In this document: in pieces, positions 10,506-18,863 of the stretch
Numbering within the stretch: the first letter of the stretch is position 1
Layout: every line of letters begins with the position of its first letter
Origin: Gammaproteobacteria bacterium RIFOXYD12_FULL_61_37
GTDB lineage: Bacteria > Pseudomonadota > Gammaproteobacteria > Chromatiales > Chromatiaceae
NCBI GenBank assembly: GCA_001801995.1
Contig: MGZB01000025.1
Span: 89,750-153,749, forward strand
Direction of reading: 5' to 3'
DNA length: 64,000 nt
Notes under the pieces: model-generated
What the model saw: the letters and a program-made list of their open reading frames with translations, nothing else
The model's database searches: none
What the model was told of the DNA's origin: nothing
Translations under genes and position numbers: made by a program

Positions 10506-11777
10506 TCAATGCACCGCGCAGGAGAAACAGGGATCGTAGTTACGTATCACATGCCCGGCGCGGCGGCACAGTTCTGCTGCATCCTTGTCCAGGCCGAAGC
10601 GTTCCAGACTTAGGCGAATATCCTCTTCCATGCGCGCTTGGTTTTGGCTGGTGGGGGAGATGATCCAGGCCGCATTTACCCGTCTCCGGAAGTCGATCTC
10701 ATAGCAATGCCAAAGCAGGCCCTGCGGCGACTCGATTGTGCCGTAGGATATTCCCTCCGCGTGCGGGACATCGACAAAGGACGTGGCGGGGCTCTCGTAC
10801 TCATCCACCAGGCGCAATGCCTCCTGGACGGCCCATAGCAACTCGACGGCACGGGCCAGGATGGAGTGAAACATGTTGTGGCTGGGAAAGGGGATTCCGG
10901 TCGCGCCCAAGGCCTGCCTGACCGGGGGCGGCAACTCCGGAAATCCCAGATTGAGACGCGCCAGGGGACCCACCAGATAGGGGCGTTTATCCAGGCTGCT
11001 GTGCGGCGCTAGGGAACCGTCCACTTCGTATCGATCGAAATGGCGCATGAATTCGCCGGCTTCGATATCCAGCCAGTCTCCGGATTGGATTCGCGTCCCG
11101 CCCATGGGATAACCGCTCGCGGGGCTCAGCGCGACGCTGGTGAAGGGATGTTCGTCCAGCGGAAAAGCCAGACTGGAGGCGAGCCAGGCCAGCAACGCCT
11201 CCGCCTCCGGCAGGGCATCGCGAAGCCGCTCGCGCATGGCCCGTACCTCGACCGGACCGGGGGCACGGTGGAATCCGCCGATCCGCACCCCAACCGGATG
11301 GACCGCCCGGCCGCCGAGGAGGGTGATCAGGTCGCGCCCGAGGGATTGAAGACGCCAGCCCCTGCCCAGCTCTTCCCGATAGCCTGCCATCAAGCCCAGC
11401 ATATGGCCGCAACCCAGGAAGTCGGGCAAGGCCATCAGGTGAATATGGCGGCTGTGGCTCTGAATCCACTCCCCACACAGCATCAGCCGCCGCATCGCCT
11501 GGACCCAGGGGCCAGGGTCCAGGCCGGCGAGGCGTTCGAAGGCCTGGGCCGCGCATAATTGGTGGGCCACGGGGGAATGTCCGCCGATACGGGGCGCCAT
11601 CTCCACCACCTGCTCCCGGTCGTGACCCTCCATGAGCTTTTCGAAGAAACGCGGCGGTCCGGGGATATTCAAGACCGGCCTCGACACCTCGCCTTCCCGG
11701 ATCTCAAGCCGCAGACCGCAACGGCCCTCCACCCGCGTCAGCAATGGAATCTCGACAACGATATCCCTCCCGCTCAT
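10506..11777 (-). CDS. Sulfhydrogenase-type [NiFe]-hydrogenase large subunit, N-terminal Ni ligands missing
   Basis: A 423-residue homologue of the alpha (HydA) subunit of group 3b NAD(P)-linked hydrogenases. The ATG at 11777 overlaps the small-subunit stop (ATGA). The N-terminal PLLTRVEGRCGLRL matches the conserved start, and the C-terminal motif NYDPCFSCAVH keeps the DPCxxC nickel ligands. The N-terminal motif, normally RxCGxC, reads RIGGHSPVAH: both cysteines are replaced (Gly65, Ser68), confirmed in the DNA. The protein also ends directly at the His where the maturation protease normally cuts, so there is no C-terminal peptide. It therefore probably does not hold a standard NiFe site; the complex may use another redox chemistry. 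A functional sulfhydrogenase looks unlikely. Confidence 0.85.
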   Translation of the reverse strand: MSGRDIVVEIPLLTRVEGRCGLRLEIREGEVSRPVLNIPGPPRFFEKLMEGHDREQVVEMAPRIGGHSPVAHQLCAAQAFERLAGLDPGPWVQAMRRLMLCGEWIQSHSRHIHLMALPDFLGCGHMLGLMAGYREELGRGWRLQSLGRDLITLLGGRAVHPVGVRIGGFHRAPGPVEVRAMRERLRDALPEAEALLAWLASSLAFPLDEHPFTSVALSPASGYPMGGTRIQSGDWLDIEAGEFMRHFDRYEVDGSLAPHSSLDKRPYLVGPLARLNLGFPELPPPVRQALGATGIPFPSHNMFHSILARAVELLWAVQEALRLVDEYESPATSFVDVPHAEGISYGTIESPQGLLWHCYEIDFRRRVNAAWIISPTSQNQARMEEDIRLSLERFGLDKDAAELCRRAGHVIRNYDPCFSCAVH

Positions 11778-12547
11778 CGGCCCTCCAACTTGTCCGCAGC
11801 CAGGGAGTAAGGTTTCGCGTTGCCCTGGATGAAGCGAAACCTGCGCGCCGTTTCGGCCTCGGACAGCCCCAACGTTTTGAACCGCCGGGCCAGGGCCAGA
11901 TGATTTACCTGTTCGGCGGGGCCGGAGCAGGCATGACAAGCCCGGCCAAAAGCGGGGCAGAGGGCGCCGCAACCGGCTTGGGCAACCGGCCCCATGCAGG
12001 GCTCACCCTTGGCCACCAGGGTACAAACCGACTGCTTCTGCTTGCATTCCATACAGAGGGGACGAGTGTCGTTTTTCGGCCTTACGCCGGACAACAGATC
12101 ACGCAGCAGGGTCCAAACCTGCTGCCCGCTGACGGGGCAGCCCCAGAGCGTCCAATCGACCTTGACCTGGTCCGCGATGGGGGCCGTGGCCGCCGATAGA
12201 TCGATGCCATCCGGCCGTTCGTAGAGTTCGCCGGCCCAAGCCTTGCCGTCGAACCGGTTGCGCAGGGACTGCAAACCGCCCGAGGCGGCGCAGGCGCCGA
12301 GGGAGACCAGAAAACCGCACTTTGCCCGCACCCGCTGGAGCCGTTCCCGTTCCGGCGCGGTGGAGATACTGCCCTCGACCAGGGCCACATCCACCTCGGC
12401 ATCCTCATCCAGGAAACCGGCGGCGGCGAAGTGGACGATCTCGAATCCCTGGGACAGCTCGACCAGCCGCTCGCCCGGATCGAGCAAGGCCAACTGGCAA
12501 CCGCCGCAGGAGCTGAATTGATGAACAGCGATCTTGGGTTTCGTCAT
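11774..12547 (-). CDS. Sulfhydrogenase-type hydrogenase small subunit (delta)
   Basis: A 257-residue [NiFe]-hydrogenase small-subunit homologue carrying iron-sulfur clusters next to the large subunit. All four proximal-cluster ligands are visible: Cys14 and Cys17 in FSSCGGCQ, Cys86 in SLGACAASGG, and Cys137 in LWGCPVSGQQ. The C-terminal half has more cysteines (PLCMECKQKQSVC and CGALCPAFGRACHAC) for further clusters. It overlaps the large-subunit gene by 4 bases. The electron-transfer wire seems intact although the partner's nickel site is not. Confidence 0.88.
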   Translation of the reverse strand: MTKPKIAVHQFSSCGGCQLALLDPGERLVELSQGFEIVHFAAAGFLDEDAEVDVALVEGSISTAPERERLQRVRAKCGFLVSLGACAASGGLQSLRNRFDGKAWAGELYERPDGIDLSAATAPIADQVKVDWTLWGCPVSGQQVWTLLRDLLSGVRPKNDTRPLCMECKQKQSVCTLVAKGEPCMGPVAQAGCGALCPAFGRACHACSGPAEQVNHLALARRFKTLGLSEAETARRFRFIQGNAKPYSLAADKLEGR

Positions 12548-12680
12548 TTTGATTTCTGCCGTTCGCTAGAGTATGGACGCCAGCAGACGCAAAGCAACCT
12601 CGGGCATCCCAACCTTAGGCTTGCCCGTGCATCGGCCTTTTCTGGGATAATGGGAAACCCCAGCCCTGGAAAACCAATGG

Positions 12681-13082
12681 ATGAAAAAGCAGTTACTTCT
12701 CATTTTACTGATCGCATTTATCAGTCTTGCCCATGCGGAAGACTATGATTTTCTCGCCCCCAAGAACCCTGACTTCTCCCGTCTCATCGTCGGCGACTGG
12801 GAGGCCCAGTCGGACAATCTCATCGCCAGGGTGATCATCAACGGGTCAGGGAATTTTTCCGGGGTACTGGGCGAGAGCGGCAAGGTCTCCTGGGTCTACA
12901 GCGGAACCTGGAAAATCGAGGGGAAGGAATTGGTCTGGCACTACGACAACTCTTTCCAGGAACTGCCCGAACACCTGAGAAACAAGGCGGAAAGGAACAA
13001 AATCATGTCCCTCGACGATGAGAAGCTCATCCTGCAAGAGACCGATGGCAGGGTCACCCGCTACCACAGACGAAAGAAATAG
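12681..13082 (+). CDS. Small exported protein, lipocalin-like size, function unknown
   Basis: A 133-residue protein with a clean Sec signal peptide (MKKQLLLILLIAFISLAHA). The mature part, DFSRLIVGDWEAQSDNLIARV and VSWVYSGTWKIEGKELVWHYDN, has the alternating pattern of a small beta-barrel or sandwich (GDW...SGTW resembles lipocalin-like domains). I know no function. It is oriented against the hydrogenase genes and sits in the gap between the gamma and delta subunit genes, its stop only 8 bases from the end of the gamma gene. Confidence 0.7.
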   Translation: MKKQLLLILLIAFISLAHAEDYDFLAPKNPDFSRLIVGDWEAQSDNLIARVIINGSGNFSGVLGESGKVSWVYSGTWKIEGKELVWHYDNSFQELPEHLRNKAERNKIMSLDDEKLILQETDGRVTRYHRRKK

Positions 13083-13090
13083 GACAAAGG

Positions 13091-13921
13091 TCAAAATCCC
13101 CTGATGCCGAAGAAATCGGCGATCTCCGGGTAGCAGAACACGGGTCCGTCCTTGCAGACGAAGAGGGGGCCGATCTGGCAGTGCCCGCAGAGGCCATTGC
13201 CGCAAGGCATGTTGCGTTCCAGGCCCAGCCAGATATCCCTGTCGCCGAGACCCAATTCGCGCAGTTGAGCAATGGCGTCCATCAGCATCAGTTCCGGTCC
13301 GCTCAGCAGGGCGATGCTGCGCCCCGGTTCCAGCATCAAACGCGAAAAAAACTCGACCACGGGACCTTCCTGGAAGCGCGCGCCCTCCTGGGACAGATCC
13401 GCCGCCAGCAAGACCTGGGTATCGGGTTGCGCCGCCCAGGCGTCGTAGCGTTCCCGCCAGATGAGATCGTGGGCATGGCACACCCCTTGCAGGAGCGTAA
13501 TCCGGCCATACCGATCCCGGCGGCGCATGACGTAATTGATCAGGGAGACGGCGGGGGCGCAGCCCAGCCCGCCGGTGACTATGATCAGGTCTTTGCCTTC
13601 CGCCTCCGCCAGGGGCCAGCCACGGCCGAAAGGACCACGGATGCCCAGGCGGTCCCCTGCCATCAGGGAGAGCAGCCCCCCGGTCACCCGTCCGGCGGCG
13701 CGAATGCTGTGATCGAAGCAATGTGTATCCTCCGGGTCGGAAACGATGGAGATCGGGATCTCTCCCACGCCATGCAGATACAGCATGTTGAACTGACCGG
13801 GCTGAAACTCGAACGCCCTGCGGTGATCCTCATCCACATATTCAAGCCGCAGGGTGAAAATATCCGGTGCTTCCATCAGGCGCTCGACGACGACCGCCTC
13901 CCTCGGGACGGAGCGGCTCAT
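13091..13921 (-). CDS. Sulfhydrogenase gamma-type FAD/NAD(P)-binding subunit
   Basis: A 276-residue member of the ferredoxin-NADP reductase/dihydroorotate dehydrogenase electron-transfer (HydG) family. The FAD domain shows FEFQPGQFNMLYLHGVGEIPISI (RxYS-type FAD site variant); GLGCAPAVSLINYVMRR is the nucleotide-binding part; ERNMPCGNGLCGHCQIGPLFVCKDGPVF holds the four-cysteine [2Fe-2S] site. The ATG at 13921 overlaps the beta-subunit stop (ATGA). It should pass electrons between NAD(P)H and the cluster subunits. Confidence 0.88.
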   Translation of the reverse strand: MSRSVPREAVVVERLMEAPDIFTLRLEYVDEDHRRAFEFQPGQFNMLYLHGVGEIPISIVSDPEDTHCFDHSIRAAGRVTGGLLSLMAGDRLGIRGPFGRGWPLAEAEGKDLIIVTGGLGCAPAVSLINYVMRRRDRYGRITLLQGVCHAHDLIWRERYDAWAAQPDTQVLLAADLSQEGARFQEGPVVEFFSRLMLEPGRSIALLSGPELMLMDAIAQLRELGLGDRDIWLGLERNMPCGNGLCGHCQIGPLFVCKDGPVFCYPEIADFFGIRGF

Positions 13922-15021
13922 AGACGGCCCTCCGCGATGCTTTTCAAGGCTTCGATGAGATCGATCCCGGCCGGGCACCAGGCGATGCACCGGCCGCAGC
14001 CGACGCAACCGCTACGTCCGAACTGTGCCTGCCAGCCGGCCAGCTTATGGGTCAGCCATTGACGGTAGCGCAGTTTGATCTCGCCGCGCACCGCCCGCCC
14101 GTGCAGAAGGCTGTGGCCCTCGTTGAAACAGGAATCCCAGCGCCGCACCTGAGGGGACTCGTGACCATCCAGGGCCGGTTCGCTGACAGGGTCGTGGCAA
14201 AAGCAGGTGGGACAGACTGCCGTGCAGTTGCCGCAAGAGAGGCAGCGTTCGGCCAATCTGCTCCAGGCAGGATGATCTAGGGAATCGAAGAGTATCCGGC
14301 CAGGCTCCGGCCCCGGCAGTCTCCTCGTCTGGCCCAGGCTGGCGGCCTCCAGGGCCTGGTTGGCCCGCTCCAGCTGGGTTTCGCTTGCCTCCGGCAGAGT
14401 CAGGGATGCCAGGATTTCTTCACCGGTGTCACCGGAACTCCACAGCAGGAAGCCCTCGTCCAGCTCGGTCATGCCGATATGGTAGCCGCCGGTCAGTGCC
14501 GGGCCGTCCCCGGTGGAGCGGCAGAAACAGGTGGCCGCCGGATGATGGCAGTCCACTCCCAGCAATAGAAGCCCGCCGCGCCGTGCCTGGTAAGGGGCAT
14601 CCCCGGCGAAATGGCGGTCCAGCATGGCCAGGGCGGCCAGATCGCAGGCCTTGACGCCGATCACCGCCAGACTGGGTGCAGGGGGCTCGACGGCATTGAA
14701 TCTGAGCCCGCCATCGGGGTCACGGAGCGCGCGCCAGAGGACCTCTTCCGGCGCGAAGCTGAGGGGCTTCAATGCCTGGGGACCCGAGGCCCAGGCGAAG
14801 CAGCGGGGGCTCCCGGTCCGGTGCAGCCGGTATTCTCCCGGCGATTGCCGGTCACTCCAGCCGTGCGGCAGTTCAACGCTGGTGTCGAGCCGGTCATAGA
14901 CGATGGCTCCCTCTCGGACCTGGGGGCCGATGCAGACATGGCCGCTCCCCCGCAAGGCGTCGAGGAGACGCTCCAGTTCCTCCCTGAGCAGAAAGAAGGG
15001 ACGGCGGTGGGGGCTAGGCAT
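13918..15021 (-). CDS. Sulfhydrogenase beta-type iron-sulfur subunit
   Basis: A 367-residue protein like the HydB subunit of group 3b hydrogenases and the related anaerobic sulfite reductase subunit A. The N-terminal region includes VIGVKACDLAALAMLDRHF and a VDCHHPAATCFCRSTGDGP cysteine cluster. The C-terminal part has two [4Fe-4S] ferredoxin motifs, CLSCGNCTAVCPTCFC and CVGCGRCIAWCPAGID. It is the first gene of the four-gene operon (beta-gamma, then delta-alpha after the opposite-strand insertion). It probably conducts electrons from the flavin subunit to the small subunit. Confidence 0.88.
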   Translation of the reverse strand: MPSPHRRPFFLLREELERLLDALRGSGHVCIGPQVREGAIVYDRLDTSVELPHGWSDRQSPGEYRLHRTGSPRCFAWASGPQALKPLSFAPEEVLWRALRDPDGGLRFNAVEPPAPSLAVIGVKACDLAALAMLDRHFAGDAPYQARRGGLLLLGVDCHHPAATCFCRSTGDGPALTGGYHIGMTELDEGFLLWSSGDTGEEILASLTLPEASETQLERANQALEAASLGQTRRLPGPEPGRILFDSLDHPAWSRLAERCLSCGNCTAVCPTCFCHDPVSEPALDGHESPQVRRWDSCFNEGHSLLHGRAVRGEIKLRYRQWLTHKLAGWQAQFGRSGCVGCGRCIAWCPAGIDLIEALKSIAEGRL

Positions 15022-15247
15022 GGCTCAAGTATTTGAATGGGCTGGTGTCATTGAGTAAAGACCGGAAGGGCAGATCCATCAACCCTAGCCCCCAATCGGC
15101 CCGCCGCTTTTGACATGAGTCAAGCAAGCAGCTTCTACGCTTGCGCCTTTGACGCTATCGACACATCCTCTCCCATGCGAATCAATTGCCCGGCACCGTG
15201 AACAACCGTGCGCCCACCGCGACCCACATCGATCAGGGAGACCCCTT

Positions 15248-16249
15248 ATGGATTTGACGACGAAATGGCTCGGACTTGAGCTGAAAAACCCCTTCGTGCC
15301 ATCGGCCTCGCCGCTGACCAAGAGTCTGGGCATGGCGAAACAACTGGAGGACGCGGGAGCCGCCGCCCTGGTCATGCACTCCCTGTACGAGGAGGTGGTG
15401 GTGGCCTTCGACGAAGGCGTGAGCCGCTTCGCCCATCAGGGCTGCGGCCATGCGGGGGCGCGGCAGGATCAGAATTTCCCTTGCGAACTGGACTGTTACC
15501 TGGAACAGCTCTCCTCCCTCAAGTCGAGCCTGGGGATTCCCGTGGTCGCCAGTCTCAACGGCGTCACCCCCGGCGGTTGGGTCGAACATGCCAGGGAGTT
15601 GCAGGACGCGGGCGCGGATGCCCTGGAGCTGAATGTCTACCATGTGGCGGCCGATCCCGAGGAATCCGGCTTCGAGGTGGAGGAGCGCTATCTCAACCTG
15701 CTGGAACTCCTGGAAGACCAGATCAACATCCCCATCAACATGAAGCTCGGCCCCTTCTTCAGCTCGCCGGCCCATCTGATCACCCTGCTGGAACCGGCGG
15801 GCGCGGCCGGGGTATCCCTCTTCAACCGCTTCTACCAGCCGGATATCAACATCGAGACCCTGCGGCTGATCCCCACGCTGCACCCCTCGACCTCGACCGA
15901 GACGCTACTGGCCGTACGCTGGATCGCAATCCTTTATGGGCGTTCGAAACTCTCCCTGGGCGCCACCGGCGGGGTACACAGGGCGGAGGACGTGATCAAG
16001 CTGCTGCTGGCCGGGGCCGATGTGGTGCATCTCTGTTCCTCGCTCTTGCAGCACGGACCGAAACACCTGGGCGTCCTGATACAAGGTCTGGAGCAGTGGA
16101 TGGAGCGGCAGGGATTCGGGTCGATCACCGAGGTCCGGGGCCGCATGAGCCAGCTCAACGTTGCCGACCCTAGTGAACTCGCCCGCGCCAACTATGTGAT
16201 GATGTTGGATGGCTACTCGCCGGATGCGGCAGGCGGGCCTGGTATGTAG
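15248..16249 (+). CDS. Dihydroorotate dehydrogenase-like flavoprotein
   Basis: A 333-residue FMN-binding TIM barrel of the dihydroorotate-dehydrogenase-like class found in many bacteria in addition to true PyrD. MDLTTKWLGLELKNPFVPSASPLTKS is the N-terminal strand; VASLNGVTPGGWVEHARELQ, DALELNVYHV, NMKLGPFF and GVSLFNRF line the flavin site, and ATGGVHRAEDVIKLLLAGADVVHL the phosphate site. The start at 15248 is favoured by the GGAG (AGGGAGACCCCTT) in front of it. It is divergent from the hydrogenase operon 226 bases away; relatives often lie near ferredoxin or hydrogenase-type redox genes, so a redox link is possible (inference). Confidence 0.85.
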   Translation: MDLTTKWLGLELKNPFVPSASPLTKSLGMAKQLEDAGAAALVMHSLYEEVVVAFDEGVSRFAHQGCGHAGARQDQNFPCELDCYLEQLSSLKSSLGIPVVASLNGVTPGGWVEHARELQDAGADALELNVYHVAADPEESGFEVEERYLNLLELLEDQINIPINMKLGPFFSSPAHLITLLEPAGAAGVSLFNRFYQPDINIETLRLIPTLHPSTSTETLLAVRWIAILYGRSKLSLGATGGVHRAEDVIKLLLAGADVVHLCSSLLQHGPKHLGVLIQGLEQWMERQGFGSITEVRGRMSQLNVADPSELARANYVMMLDGYSPDAAGGPGM

Positions 16250-16273
16250 GGGCGGGTTTGAAACCCGCCCCTA
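16247..16273. terminator. Palindrome between convergent genes
   Basis: A 13-bp perfect inverted repeat (TAGGGGCGGGTTT and AAACCCGCCCCTA, one base between) that contains the stop codon of the flavoprotein gene and abuts the ffh stop. Without T-tracts it is not a textbook terminator, but it could stop both convergent transcripts. Sequences of this form are also dispersed repeats in many proteobacterial genomes. Confidence 0.5.
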
Positions 16274-17632
16274 CTAGAAGGGCATCCCCGGCGGCATCTT
16301 GCCTCCCATGGCGCGCATCATCTTTTGCAGGCCACCGCCCTTCATCTTTTTCATCATCTTCTGCATCCCCTGGAACTGCTTTAACAGCTTGTTGACCTCC
16401 TGCACCTGGAGCCCACAGCCCAGAGCGATACGCTTCTTGCGGGAGCCCTTGATGACGTCGGGAAAGCGCCGTTCATGGGGGGTCATGGAGTTGATGATGG
16501 CGATCTGGCGGCGCATCTCCTTGTCGTTGACTTGGTTTTTGACCGCGTCCGGGACATTGCCCATGCCGGGCAGCTTGTCCAGCAGGCTGACCATGCCGCC
16601 CATGTTCATCATCTGCCCCAACTGGTCGCGCAGGTCCTCCAGGTCGAAGCCCTTGCCCTTTTGCAGCTTCTTGGCGAGCTTGGCCGCCTGCTCGTGATCG
16701 ACCTTCTGCTGTACCTCCTCGATCAGGGAGAGGACATCGCCCATGCCGAGGATGCGGGAGGCGAGGCGGTCGGGATGAAAGGGTTCCAGGGCGGAGGTCT
16801 TTTCGCCGACCCCGAGGAATTTGACCGGTTTGCCGGTGATATGGCGCACGGAGAGGGCGGCCCCGCCGCGGGCATCGCCATCGGCCTTGGTCAGGATCAC
16901 CCCGGTCAGGGGCAGGGCATCGCCAAAGGCCTTGGCGGTATTGGCCGCATCCTGGCCGGTCATGGCATCGACCACGAACAGGGTCTCCACCGGCTTCATC
17001 TCGGCGTGGAGTTCCTTGATCTCGGCCATCATGGCGGCATCCACATGGAGCCGTCCGGCGGTATCAACGATGAGCACGTCCATGAAGCGCTTGCGCGCCT
17101 CAGCCAGCGCGGCGCGGGCGATGGCGATGGGGCTCTGGTCCGGCGAGCTGGGGAAGAAATGGGCCTCGATCTCGCCCGCCAGGGTCTGCAACTGCTTTAT
17201 GGCGGCCGGACGATAGATGTCGCAGCTCACCAGCATGACTGACTTCTTCTCGGTCTGGATCAGGCGCCGCGCCAGCTTGGCCGAGCTGGTGGTCTTCCCT
17301 GAGCCTTGCAGGCCCGCCATCAACACCACGGCGGGGGGCTGTGCGGCCAGATTCAGGCTTTCGTTGGCATCACCCATCAGGTGGATCAGCTCCTGATGGA
17401 CCACCTTGATCAGCATCTGCCCCGGCTTCAGGCTTTGCAGCACCTCCGCGCCGACGGCCTTCTCCCGCACCCGGTCGATGAAGGCCTTGACCACCGGCAG
17501 GGCCACATCGGCTTCCAGCAGGGCCATGCGCACCTCGCGCAGGCTGTCCTTGATGTTGTCCTCGGATAGGCGGGCCTGGCCGCGCAGGGTAGCGACCACT
17601 TTATTGAGGCGTTGCGTCAGATTGTCGAACAT
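16274..17632 (-). CDS. ffh: Signal recognition particle protein Ffh
   Basis: SRP54 homologue that binds 4.5S RNA and hydrophobic signal sequences and delivers ribosomes to FtsY. The 452 residues contain the N domain, the G domain (P-loop AGLQGSGKTTSSAKLA, DTAGRLHVD, LTKADGDARGGAALS) and the methionine-rich M domain (MNMGGMVSLLDKLPGMG, then QGMQKMMKKMKGGGLQKMMR). The length matches the family. It is divergent from the ypjD-like gene. Confidence 0.97.
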   Translation of the reverse strand: MFDNLTQRLNKVVATLRGQARLSEDNIKDSLREVRMALLEADVALPVVKAFIDRVREKAVGAEVLQSLKPGQMLIKVVHQELIHLMGDANESLNLAAQPPAVVLMAGLQGSGKTTSSAKLARRLIQTEKKSVMLVSCDIYRPAAIKQLQTLAGEIEAHFFPSSPDQSPIAIARAALAEARKRFMDVLIVDTAGRLHVDAAMMAEIKELHAEMKPVETLFVVDAMTGQDAANTAKAFGDALPLTGVILTKADGDARGGAALSVRHITGKPVKFLGVGEKTSALEPFHPDRLASRILGMGDVLSLIEEVQQKVDHEQAAKLAKKLQKGKGFDLEDLRDQLGQMMNMGGMVSLLDKLPGMGNVPDAVKNQVNDKEMRRQIAIINSMTPHERRFPDVIKGSRKKRIALGCGLQVQEVNKLLKQFQGMQKMMKKMKGGGLQKMMRAMGGKMPPGMPF

Positions 17633-17785
17633 GGCGATACCAGGTTAGCTGTTGCAGGGCGGCCGAGGCGGGAGGGTTCAAATCCAGCGGATACGTAGTA
17701 TCCTGTAGATTGCTGCCTGGTCGTCCCGCCGGGGTTGCGACCGAGGATTATAACGGCACTGCGCCAGTTCCACAGCCGGATCGAC

Positions 17786-18601
17786 ATGACTACGGAAATC
17801 AATCTGCTCGCCATCCTCTCCATCGTCTTCTTCTTCGGCGGTGGTCTGTCCATCGCCTTGCGTCTCTTTGCCCTGCCCGAGAATCGCACACCGCCCCGGA
17901 TGCTGGGCATCACGATGGGCTTCATCGCACTGGCCTTCCAGGCCCTGGCCCTTTATGGAGAGCTGATTACCCCGGTCGGCCTCAATCTCAGCATCTTCAA
18001 CGTCTCCGCCCTGGTGGCCTGGACCATGGTGCTGTTGCTGCTGCTTTCTTCCCTGACCAAACCGGTCGAGAATCTGGGTATCCTGCTACTGCCCGGAGCC
18101 GGGGTCGCCATGATCCTGGCCATCCGCTTCCCCCATCTGCGGCTGCTCCATGATTCAGAGTCCCTGGGCCTGAACCTGCACATCCTGATCTCCCTCCTCG
18201 CCTATAGCCTACTGACCCTGGCCGCCGTCCAGGCAACCCTGCTGGCCATCCAGGACCAGCACCTGCACAACCGCCATCCCGGCGGCTTCGTGCGCGCGCT
18301 TCCTCCGTTGCAGACCATGGAAACCCTGCTGTTCGAGATGATCGGGGCCGGCTTCTTCCTGCTCAGCCTGGCCCTTTTGAGCGGGTTCCTGTTCCTGGAG
18401 AACCTCTTCGCCCAACACCTGGTCCACAAGACGCTCCTCTCCATCCTCTCCTGGATCGTCTTCGGCACCCTGCTCTGGGGCCGCTTCCGCTTCGGCTGGC
18501 GCGGACGCACCGCCATCACCTGGACCCTGGTTGGCTTTCTCATGCTGATGCTGGCCTACTTCGGCAGCAAAGTCGTCCTAGAACTGGTCCTGGGCCGGTA
18601 G
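17786..18601 (+). CDS. ypjD: CcsA-family membrane protein (YpjD-like)
   Basis: A 271-residue integral membrane protein of the cytochrome c assembly (CcsA/ResC) superfamily, eight predicted membrane helices. Recognisable parts are HILISLLAYSLLTLAAVQATLLAIQDQHLH and SGFLFLENLFAQHLVHKTLLSILSWIVFGTLLWGRFRFGWRGRTAI, with the conserved histidines and the WRGR loop. It lies divergent from ffh, the usual gammaproteobacterial position of this gene. The start at 17786 (MTTEINLL) removes a basic N-terminal extension. The biochemical role of YpjD is not established. Confidence 0.85.
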   Translation: MTTEINLLAILSIVFFFGGGLSIALRLFALPENRTPPRMLGITMGFIALAFQALALYGELITPVGLNLSIFNVSALVAWTMVLLLLLSSLTKPVENLGILLLPGAGVAMILAIRFPHLRLLHDSESLGLNLHILISLLAYSLLTLAAVQATLLAIQDQHLHNRHPGGFVRALPPLQTMETLLFEMIGAGFFLLSLALLSGFLFLENLFAQHLVHKTLLSILSWIVFGTLLWGRFRFGWRGRTAITWTLVGFLMLMLAYFGSKVVLELVLGR

Positions 18602-18735
18602 CGCAACATCTGCAATATGGGCGGGGAGTGATGTTGAAATGTTAGCGAACTGACCCCGAGGACAGTCCGTAACTTGAGCGATTGTTGAGAAACGACTTTA
18701 ACTTCCATCCGCGATATTTTGGGATGTGTTATTAG

Positions 18736-18839
18736 GTCGCACAACGGATAAAGCTTTTAGCATCATGTGCTTATGTAGATACGAATCGATTTAGTCGGCA
18801 TGAGGCGTTACGGTTCGTGTCGTCTATTTTACGTTAGGC
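18736..18839 (+). other. attC-like recombination site upstream of an accessory gene
   Basis: The segment ends with GTTAGGC (18833-18839), which fits the integron R' core GTTRRRY. About 100 bases upstream, GCACAAC (from 18737) is one base off the RYYYAAC partner. A coding sequence starts 24 bases later, typical for a gene cassette. Inner L boxes are not clear, so the assignment is tentative. Confidence 0.3.
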
Positions 18840-18863
18840 ATCAATCTACGCGGAGCATCGACG

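Noticed and set aside
10506..11777. Frameshift or sequencing error as the cause of the missing cysteines
   Set aside because: The reading frame is continuous, flanking conserved residues (APRI..HSPVAHQL) are kept in frame, and both codons are clean substitutions, so two independent base errors would be needed.
17674..17685. GGGTTCAAATCC resembling a tRNA T-loop
   Set aside because: The flanking bases do not form the T-stem and no acceptor or anticodon stem can be built around it.
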